Positions 1-4,763 of a DNA stretch of 5,659 bases are shown here, in pieces. Source of the DNA: Actinomycetes bacterium (GTDB lineage: Bacteria; Actinomycetota; Acidimicrobiia; Acidimicrobiales; Microtrichaceae); the NCBI GenBank assembly GCA_023423475.1, contig JAFAFN010000193.1, forward strand, positions 1 through 5,659, written 5' to 3'. Each line of letters starts with the position of its first letter. Positions within the stretch are counted from its first letter, which is position 1. Both the position numbers and the translations under genes were made by a program. The notes under the pieces were generated by a model. That model was not told where the DNA came from, did not search any database, and saw only the letters and a program-made list of their open reading frames with translations.

Positions 1-1016
1 CGAAGGCACTCGACACCGGCATCCGGCTCGCCCGCCACGACATCGTCGTGCTGATCGACGGCGACACGCTGCTCGAACCGTCGACGCTCAGCGAGCTCAT
101 CCGCCCCTTCACCGACGACAAGGTCGGCGCCGTCGCCGGCAACGCACGTGTGGGGAACCGGTCGAGCCTGGTCGCCAAGATCCAGCACGTCGAGTACACG
201 ATCGCCTCGGCGATCGAGCGCCGTGCCTTCGACGAGCTCGGCGTCATGTTGTGCGTGCCCGGCGCGGTCGGCGCGTTCCGACGCCGCGCCGTGATCGAGG
301 TCGGCGGCGTCAGCAGCGACACGCTCGCCGAGGACACCGACCTGACCCTCGCGGTGTCGCGCGCCGGCTGGAAGGTGGCCTTCGCCCCCGACGCTCGGGC
401 CTGGACCGAGGTGCCCTCGTCGATGCGCGGCCTCTTCCGACAGCGACTCCGCTGGAACTACGGCATCCTCCAGGCGATCGCGAAGCACCGCAGCGCTGTG
501 CGGCAACGGGGACGCTCCGGCCGCCCGGGTCGGCTGGTCCTGCCCTACGTGATCGTCATGGGGTACCTCGCGACGCTCGCCGCGCCGGCGTTGGACCTGC
601 TCCTGTTGATCCAGATCGTCACCGGGTCCCTCACCTGGACGACCGTCGCGCTGTGGTGCGCCGGGCTGGTCTCGACGGTCCTGCTGGGCGTCGCCGGACT
701 CGCGTACGAGTCCGAACGAAAGCGGTGGGCGGTGCTGCTGCCGGTCCAGCAGCTGCTCTACCGCCAGTTGCTCTACCTGACCGTGTTCAAGGCGATCGGC
801 GCCGCGTTCTCGGGGATCCGCCTGCCCTGGAACAAGCTCGAACGCACCGCGGACGTCACCGTCGGTCGTGACCTGGGCACCGATCCGGCGCCAGAGACGA
901 TCATCGACCTGCGCGATCGGACGACCACGACCTCGGCGGGCGGCGCGGACCGGATCGGCGATCCGCTCGACGACCACGTCGCTCCTGACCGGGTGAGGGT
1001 CGAGGAGCAGGTGTGA
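1..1016 (+). CDS. Processive family 2 glycosyltransferase, membrane-bound (5' end missing)
   Basis: This is the C-terminal 337 residues of a membrane glycosyltransferase; the reading frame enters the window at base 3 and the start lies upstream. Visible motifs are those of the inverting GT-A family 2 enzymes that make beta-linked polysaccharides (cellulose, chitin, hyaluronan and PgaC/NodC relatives). They are a DGD metal/UDP-binding motif at fragment residues 19-21, a CVPGAVGAFRR acceptor-side segment near 84-94, the EDTD catalytic-base motif at 110-113, and QRLRW (the QxxRW signature) at 147-151. Three hydrophobic segments follow, at about 179-207, 211-234 and 243-270; the third is more amphipathic. 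An acidic, probably cytoplasmic tail of about 50 residues ends the protein. The family uses a UDP-sugar and extrudes polymer across the membrane; which sugar cannot be told. Some actinobacterial relatives carry an N-terminal deacetylase domain, which could lie outside the window. Its stop overlaps the next gene by 4 bases. Confidence 0.93.
   Translation, partial: KALDTGIRLARHDIVVLIDGDTLLEPSTLSELIRPFTDDKVGAVAGNARVGNRSSLVAKIQHVEYTIASAIERRAFDELGVMLCVPGAVGAFRRRAVIEVGGVSSDTLAEDTDLTLAVSRAGWKVAFAPDARAWTEVPSSMRGLFRQRLRWNYGILQAIAKHRSAVRQRGRSGRPGRLVLPYVIVMGYLATLAAPALDLLLLIQIVTGSLTWTTVALWCAGLVSTVLLGVAGLAYESERKRWAVLLPVQQLLYRQLLYLTVFKAIGAAFSGIRLPWNKLERTADVTVGRDLGTDPAPETIIDLRDRTTTTSAGGADRIGDPLDDHVAPDRVRVEEQV
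1002..1007 (+). promoter_or_regulatory. Ribosome binding site within the glycosyltransferase 3' end
   Basis: GAGGAG lies 5 bases before the GTG at 1013. It supports that GTG as the start of the SdrD-B-like gene even though it overlaps the upstream stop codon in a GTGA arrangement. The same bases encode the Glu-Glu pair near the end of the glycosyltransferase. Confidence 0.7.
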
Positions 1017-2035
1017 CTCCGCCGGTGCCGGACGTCCCACCCGTGTTCGTCGACGACTCGGGGCAACGGCGGCGGGTGACGTCGTTCGTCACCGCGTCGG
1101 TGGCGATCACCGCGCTGGCGCTGTCGGCGACGCTGCTCTGGGCCGTGTTCGGCGGCTCGCCCGTCACCGCCGCCGACCACGAGGCGACGGCCGAGCGTCC
1201 TGCGAACGCCGGCAGCGGCCCGTTCGCCGTCGCGGTCGACGACCGGGCTCCGTCCGGTACGCCGTGCAGCTCGGTCTCGGGCACCGTCTTCCAGGACGTC
1301 GACCTGAACGGCAGCTGGCAGCCCGCCGGTGAGCAGCCCGTGCCGGGGGTCGTGGTCGCGCTCGTCGATGCCGCCGGCGACAGCGACACGACCGTCACCG
1401 ATGCCGCGGGGCGGTATTCGCTCACGGTGCCCACGCCAGGCCCGGTGCGACTCGAGTTCAGCGGCCGCTTCGACGAGTTCGTCGCCACCCCGGCGGGGAT
1501 CGACGTCGACCCGTGGGTGTCGTTCCCGACCGGCGGGCCGACCTGCGAGGTCGACACCAGCGTGATGTGGACCGGTTGGTACGACGAGTCGTCCGGGCAT
1601 CGTGACGTCACCCGGGAGGTCGGCGACCGGGTCTGGTCCGACACCAACGGCGACGGCGTCCAGGATCCCGACGAACCGGGCATCGCAGGTGTCGACCTGG
1701 CCCTGATCGATGCAGAGGGTCGCAGGGTCGCCGTCACCACCACGTCGGCGGCCGGGACCTATCGCTTCTCGGGCCTCGACCCCGCTGCCACCTACCGCCT
1801 CGTGCTCGCCAGCTCGGCCGCGCTCGACTCCGGCCCGTTGGCGGGGATGGAACCGACCGAGGCGTGGGCCGGCTCGACCTTCGACGGCACCCAGGTCGTC
1901 GGTGTGCCGGGCGCGGCGACCCGCGACTCGGGGCACCGCTTCGGGGGCCGCGGCGGTGTCGAGGTGGTCATCGAACCCGGCGAGATGGGATCGAGCGACC
2001 ACGGCTACGACCTCGGGTTCCGAGCGGCGACCTGA
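1013..2035 (+). CDS. Membrane-anchored protein with two SdrD-B-like (Cna-B/prealbumin-like) domains
   Basis: This 340-residue protein has a short, proline-rich cytoplasmic N-terminus and one hydrophobic helix at about residues 24-48. A linker to about 84 precedes two beta-sandwich domains of the SdrD-B type. Domain 1 (about 86-186) opens with SGTVFQDVDLNG and contains DAAGRYSL at 130-137. Domain 2 (about 203-338) opens with VGDRVWSDTNGDG, has SAAGTYRFSGL at 245-255, and closes with the HGYDLGF ending common in these domains. The domain 2 loop fits an EF-hand-like calcium site (D210, N212, D214, D218, E221). The domain 1 loop (D95, D97, N99) has one extra residue and no matching acidic residue at the ninth position. 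C85 and C178 flank domain 1 and could pair. There is no LPXTG signal and no C-terminal anchor, so the helix is probably an uncleaved signal-anchor with the domains outside. Coupling to the glycosyltransferase suggests a shared envelope or polysaccharide role. The exact function is unknown. Confidence 0.85.
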   Translation: MTPPVPDVPPVFVDDSGQRRRVTSFVTASVAITALALSATLLWAVFGGSPVTAADHEATAERPANAGSGPFAVAVDDRAPSGTPCSSVSGTVFQDVDLNGSWQPAGEQPVPGVVVALVDAAGDSDTTVTDAAGRYSLTVPTPGPVRLEFSGRFDEFVATPAGIDVDPWVSFPTGGPTCEVDTSVMWTGWYDESSGHRDVTREVGDRVWSDTNGDGVQDPDEPGIAGVDLALIDAEGRRVAVTTTSAAGTYRFSGLDPAATYRLVLASSAALDSGPLAGMEPTEAWAGSTFDGTQVVGVPGAATRDSGHRFGGRGGVEVVIEPGEMGSSDHGYDLGFRAAT

Positions 2036-2074
2036 ACCAGGTCCGGCCCGATCTCCCGCGATGGCGTCAGCCGT

Positions 2075-2320
2075 TCAGCCGAGCAACCACTGGATCCCCT
2101 GGATGGCTCGCCACCCCAGGTAGATCACCACGGCGATCAGGAGCAGCCAGAAGTGCCACGGCACCTTCGGATCCGGCTCGTCCTCCCGCGGTGGCGCGTT
2201 CGACTGCACGAGCCGGGGCGCGTCCTCGGGGTCGGCGATGTGATGCCCCTGAGGGCAATCGCCCTCAGGGGTCAACGTGGACGGCGTGTAGAACCGTTCG
2301 CACGGCTCGCACCACGGCAT
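2075..2320 (-). CDS. Small zinc-ribbon, single-helix membrane protein
   Basis: This 81-residue protein has an N-terminal metal-knuckle pattern: C4-x-x-C7 followed by C22. A hydrophilic Asp/Glu/Pro stretch (30-54) leads to one hydrophobic helix at about 55-81, containing WLLLIAVVIYLGW-like residues, that ends the protein. The second knuckle reads CPQGHHI rather than the CPxCG expected of a four-cysteine ribbon, so the fourth ligand is absent or supplied by H26 or H27. The start is 7 bases after the lipoprotein FKBP stop. No clear Shine-Dalgarno is seen, so translation probably depends on coupling to the gene upstream. The N-terminus is likely cytosolic, with positive residues few on both sides of the helix, so orientation is uncertain. 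I do not know its function. Its place at the end of an FKBP operon suggests an envelope or protein-folding accessory role, as inference only. Confidence 0.8.
   Translation of the reverse strand: MPWCEPCERFYTPSTLTPEGDCPQGHHIADPEDAPRLVQSNAPPREDEPDPKVPWHFWLLLIAVVIYLGWRAIQGIQWLLG
2246..2271. repeat. Perfect 11-bp inverted repeat with 4-base loop, inside the zinc-ribbon gene
   Basis: CCCCTGAGGGC at 2246-2256 is followed by the loop AATC and then its exact reverse complement GCCCTCAGGGG at 2261-2271. On the - strand this sits in the coding sequence about 50-75 bases after the start codon and would form a very stable RNA hairpin. No T-tract follows, so it is not a classic intrinsic terminator. The arms encode TPEG and CPQG of the protein, where the metal knuckle is unusual. 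Confidence 0.8.
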
Positions 2321-2323
2321 CGC

Positions 2324-2343
2324 GGTCTCAGCCGACCGAGACC
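2324..2343 (-). promoter_or_regulatory. Short stem-loop spanning the FKBP stop and preceding the zinc-ribbon start
   Basis: GGTCTC at 2324-2329 pairs with GAGACC at 2338-2343 across an 8-base loop. On the - strand the stem covers the last FKBP codons and its stop codon, and ends 3 bases before the next ATG. With no visible Shine-Dalgarno, a ribosome finishing the FKBP could melt this stem and start the small protein. A 6-bp stem in GC-rich DNA can also arise by chance. Confidence 0.35.
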
Positions 2344-2828
2344 AGGTCGACGGTGAACACCAGGGCGTCGCCCGGAGCCGGACCGCCGTCGCCGTAGGCC
2401 AGCTCGGCGGGGATCACCAGGGTCCTGCGACCGCCTTCCTTCATCCCGACGAGGCCTTCACCCCAACCCTGGATCACCTGGTCGAGACCGAAGGTGATCG
2501 GCCGGCCCGACTCCCAGGAGGAGTCGAACTCCTCGCCGCTCGTCGCGGCCACACCCACGTAGTGCACGGTGACGGTGTCGCCGGCCTGGACCTCGGCTCC
2601 GGTGCCCTCGACGTCGTCGACGATGACGAGCTCGGTGGGGGTCTCGGCGGCCTCGACCGTGGGCTTCCCGCGCTCCTCGATCGCCTCGAGGTGCTTGGCC
2701 GCATCCGAGGCGGCCTCGGTCGTGGTCGTGGTGTCGTCCGCGCTGTCGTCGCTGCCGCAGGCTGCGCCGGTGAGCACGAGGACGGAGGCGGCCGCGGCCG
2801 CGCCGAACGAACGGGTGATGCGTCCCAT
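2328..2828 (-). CDS. FKBP-type peptidyl-prolyl cis-trans isomerase, predicted lipoprotein
   Basis: This 166-residue protein has a signal sequence (MGRITRSF, then a hydrophobic run) ending at a likely lipidated cysteine, C24. The lipobox TGAAC is imperfect because it lacks the usual Leu at -3. A Thr/Asp/Ser-rich linker (25-45) leads to a complete FKBP domain at about 62-166. The FKBP12 active-site residues can all be matched: Y90, F101, D102, F113, V118, I119, W122, Y145 and F158, so isomerase activity is expected. The loop after Y145 (GDGGPAPGDA) is about five residues shorter than in the neighbouring paralogue. The start is fixed by a strong GGAGGA at 2835-2840, 6 bases upstream. It follows the cytosolic FKBP by 20 bases and precedes the zinc-ribbon gene by 7, consistent with one operon. 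It would act on exported proteins at the outer face of the membrane. FKBP identity is firm; lipidation is likely. Confidence 0.94.
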   Translation of the reverse strand: MGRITRSFGAAAAASVLVLTGAACGSDDSADDTTTTTEAASDAAKHLEAIEERGKPTVEAAETPTELVIVDDVEGTGAEVQAGDTVTVHYVGVAATSGEEFDSSWESGRPITFGLDQVIQGWGEGLVGMKEGGRRTLVIPAELAYGDGGPAPGDALVFTVDLVSVG

Positions 2829-2848
2829 GATCAGTCCTCCGGAGGGGC

Positions 2849-3244
2849 TCAGCGCCAGCTCACGTCGACGAGGTCGACGGTGAACAGGAGGGTCTCGTTC
2901 GGGGCGATGCCGGCGCCGGGCGGCGGGTGCTGTCCGTAGGCCATGTCACCGGGGATGACGAGGGTGCGACGGCCGCCGACCTTCATCCCCAGCAGGCCCT
3001 TGCTCCAGCCCTGGATCACGCCGTCGAGCGGGAAGCTGATGGGGGCTCCGCGGTCCCACGACGCGTCGAACTGCGCGCCCGTCGAGGCCGAGACCCCCAC
3101 GTAGTGCGCCGTCACGGTGGCGCCTTCGGTCACCTCGTCGCCGCTGCCGACCACATCGTCGGTGATGACCAGCTCGGTCACGGGTGCCTGGGCTGCCAGG
3201 GCCGGCTTGCCGCGGCCCTCGATCTCACTGCGAACGTCACTCAT
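2849..3244 (-). CDS. FKBP-type peptidyl-prolyl cis-trans isomerase, cytosolic
   Basis: This 131-residue single-domain FKBP has no signal sequence. The active-site set is complete: Y48, F59, D60, F71, V76, I77, W80, Y103 and F121. The loop after Y103 (GQHPPPGAGIAPNETL) is the ordinary long form with the IPPN-like IAPN segment. It is closely similar to the downstream lipoprotein FKBP throughout, including the pre-domain RGKP motif, TELVI, the IQGW segment and GMK-GGRRTLVIP, which points to tandem duplication. Length and fold match small bacterial FKBPs that catalyse proline isomerisation in folding proteins. The ATG lacks a Shine-Dalgarno, and a -10-like TACTCT lies just 8 bases upstream, which would fit a leaderless transcript. 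It lies 81 bases downstream of der on the same strand, with a hairpin in the gap. Confidence 0.94.
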   Translation of the reverse strand: MSDVRSEIEGRGKPALAAQAPVTELVITDDVVGSGDEVTEGATVTAHYVGVSASTGAQFDASWDRGAPISFPLDGVIQGWSKGLLGMKVGGRRTLVIPGDMAYGQHPPPGAGIAPNETLLFTVDLVDVSWR

Positions 3245-3252
3245 GGGCGCAC

Positions 3253-3258
3253 AGAGTA
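3253..3258 (-). promoter_or_regulatory. Candidate -10 box for the FKBP operon, possibly leaderless
   Basis: TACTCT on the - strand fits the actinobacterial TANNNT -10 pattern and ends 8 bases before the ATG of the cytosolic FKBP. Transcription would then begin at or within a base or two of the start codon, consistent with the missing Shine-Dalgarno. No convincing -35 hexamer is visible 16-18 bases further upstream. Confidence 0.35.
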
Positions 3259-3293
3259 CGGGACGACGGCGCGCGACCTGCAGACCGGCGCCC

Positions 3294-3312
3294 GAGCTGT
3301 CGCGGACAGCTC
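3294..3312 (-). terminator. Intergenic hairpin after der, possible terminator
   Basis: GAGCTGTC at 3294-3301 and GACAGCTC at 3305-3312 form a perfect 8-bp stem with a 3-base loop. On the - strand it starts 13 bases past the der stop codon. No T-run follows. High-GC actinobacteria often terminate at such hairpins without a U-tract, but it could equally be an mRNA-processing or stabilising structure. Confidence 0.45.
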
Positions 3313-3325
3313 TCAGCGACGGCGC

Positions 3326-4645
3326 TCAGTCGCCGCGACGACGCACGCGCAGCTTGATCGGGGTGGCGCCCAGGTCGAACTCCTCGCGCAGCTGGCGCTC
3401 GATGTAGCGCATGTAGCTGGGCGGGATCTCCTTGTTGGTGAACAGCGTGAAGGTGGGCGGATCGGCCGCTCCCTGGGTCGCGTAGAGGATCCGCGCCCCG
3501 TGGGGAGCCGGCTGCGCCTGCTGCGCACGGCGGACGAGCTCGTTGACCTTCCGGGTCGGGACACGTGTGGAGTACTGGTCGATGGCCCCGGCGAGCGCCG
3601 GCAACAGGCGGTGCACTCCCCTGCCGGTCAACGCGGAGCCTCGCAGGACCGGGCTCTCGCCCAGGAAGTGCATCTTGCGACCCATCTGGTACAGGACGTC
3701 CTTGCGAGCGGCCTCGTCGAGCAGCTCCCACTTGTTGAGCAGGACGATGATCGGACAACCCGCGGCATCGATGCGTTCGGCGAGTCGCTGGTCCTGGTGG
3801 GTGACACCTTCGGTGGCGTCGATCACCAGCACCGCGACGTTGGCGTTGTCGACCGCCTTGAGCGAGCGCACCATCGAGAAGTACTCGGTGCTCTCGTCGA
3901 TGCGCGACTTGCGGCGCATCCCGGCGGTGTCGACGAAGCGCAGCGGGCCGACCTCGGTCTCGACGACGGTGTCGACGCTGTCACGCGTCGTGCCGGGCAT
4001 GTCGTGCACCACGGCCCGGTCCTCGCCGATGAGCCGGTTGAACAGCGTCGACTTGCCGACGTTCGGCCGACCGACGAGCGCCACCGAGGTGATGCCGTCG
4101 TCGCTGCCACGTCGGTCCTCGTCCTCTTCCTCGACGGGTTCGGGGAGATGGCTGACCACGTCGTCGAGCAGGTCACCGGTGTTGCGCCCGTGCAGCGCCG
4201 AGACCGGGTGGGGATCACCGAGACCGAGCCCGAGCAGCTCCCAGATGAGCGCCTCGCGGCTCTGGTCGTCGACCTTGTTGGCCACGAGGATGACGGGGGT
4301 GTCGACGCGACGCAGCAGGTCGGCGACCTCGGAGTCCTCCTGGGTCACACCGACGGTGGCGTCGACGACGAAGAGGATGACCTGCGCCTCTTTCATGGCC
4401 TGCTCGGACTGCGACGAGACCTTCTTGTCGAGCGCGTCGCCGCCGGCCATCCAGCCACCGGTGTCGACGAGCAGGAAGCGGTGGCCGAGCCATTCGGCCT
4501 CGACCTCCTTGCGGTCCCGCGTCACGCCGGCCTTCTCCTCGACGATGGCGACGCGCTTGCCCAGGATCCTGTTCATCAGGGTGGACTTGCCCACGTTCGG
4601 TCGACCGACGATGGCCACCACGGGCAGGTCGGCGGGGGTGGTCAT
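3326..4645 (-). CDS. der: Ribosome biogenesis GTPase Der (EngA)
   Basis: This 439-residue tandem GTPase matches the usual Der length in Gram-positives (about 435-440). GTPase domain 1 has the P-loop GRPNVGKST at 14-22, switch VTRD at 41-44, DTGG at 61-64, NKVD at 123-126 and SAL at 149-151. An acidic linker (169-184) joins domain 2: GRPNVGKST at 192-200, PGTTRD at 217-222, DTAG at 239-242, NKWE at 304-307 and SAL at 337-339. A KH-like RNA-binding domain fills about 350-439 and includes the NKEIPPSYMRYIE segment typical of Der. Der binds the 50S precursor and is essential in most bacteria studied. In domain 2 the G4 motif is NKWE where NKxD is usual. The ATG at 4645 is chosen because the first GTPase domain begins directly after it and GGAG lies 5 bases upstream. 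The frame stays open a further 128 codons to 5029, but that part is antisense to the divergent hydrolase and has no Der-like sequence. Confidence 0.98.
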   Translation of the reverse strand: MTTPADLPVVAIVGRPNVGKSTLMNRILGKRVAIVEEKAGVTRDRKEVEAEWLGHRFLLVDTGGWMAGGDALDKKVSSQSEQAMKEAQVILFVVDATVGVTQEDSEVADLLRRVDTPVILVANKVDDQSREALIWELLGLGLGDPHPVSALHGRNTGDLLDDVVSHLPEPVEEEDEDRRGSDDGITSVALVGRPNVGKSTLFNRLIGEDRAVVHDMPGTTRDSVDTVVETEVGPLRFVDTAGMRRKSRIDESTEYFSMVRSLKAVDNANVAVLVIDATEGVTHQDQRLAERIDAAGCPIIVLLNKWELLDEAARKDVLYQMGRKMHFLGESPVLRGSALTGRGVHRLLPALAGAIDQYSTRVPTRKVNELVRRAQQAQPAPHGARILYATQGAADPPTFTLFTNKEIPPSYMRYIERQLREEFDLGATPIKLRVRRRGD

Positions 4646-4650
4646 GTGGG

Positions 4651-4654
4651 CTCC
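4651..4654 (-). promoter_or_regulatory. Ribosome binding site for der
   Basis: GGAG on the - strand lies 5 bases before the ATG at 4645. It supports this internal start over the longer open frame that extends to 5029. Confidence 0.55.
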
Positions 4655-4675
4655 GATCGGTACTGCGGGTCGCCC

Positions 4676-4681
4676 ATCGTA
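4676..4681 (-). promoter_or_regulatory. Candidate -10 box for der
   Basis: TACGAT on the - strand is a good TANNNT match, 30 bases before the der ATG. It would give a leader of about 24 bases that includes the GGAG site. No good -35 hexamer is found at 16-18 bases; a TTGCAC further upstream (4712-4717) is about 30 bases away, which is too far. If real, der is transcribed on its own from the divergent gap. Confidence 0.4.
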
Positions 4682-4751
4682 CCCGGTGGCCCCGGACGCC
4701 CCGCAGCGGCTGTGCAAGACTCGTGGGTGCCGCGACGGGCGACGGCGGCGG

Positions 4752-4757
4752 GGGGAG
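4752..4757 (+). promoter_or_regulatory. Ribosome binding site for the alpha/beta hydrolase
   Basis: GGGGAG at 4752-4757, within a longer G-run, sits 6 bases before the ATG at 4764. It fixes that codon as the start. No clear + strand -10 element was found between 4646 and 4751. Confidence 0.6.
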
Positions 4758-4763
4758 AACGAC

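Noticed and set aside
773..2002. Long - strand open frame (409 codons) opposite the glycosyltransferase and SdrD-B genes
   Set aside because: Arg/Gly/Asp/Val-rich with no recognisable domain; it is the antisense shadow of two well-supported genes in GC-rich DNA.
2036..2074. Possible bidirectional terminator between the convergent SdrD-B and zinc-ribbon genes
   Set aside because: No inverted repeat of useful length or T-run was found in these 39 bases.
2836..2845. Palindrome CCTCCGGAGG overlapping the ribosome site of the lipoprotein FKBP
   Set aside because: It has no loop, so an RNA hairpin could use only about 3 pairs. It is most simply a Shine-Dalgarno next to a chance complementary run.
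2562..2939. + strand Gly/Asp/Leu-rich open frame opposite the two FKBPs
   Set aside because: Composition is the mirror of FKBP codons and it crosses the FKBP intergenic gap; no independent support.
4712..4717. TTGCAC on the - strand as a -35 box for der
   Set aside because: It lies about 30 bases from the candidate -10 box, outside the usual 16-18 base spacing.
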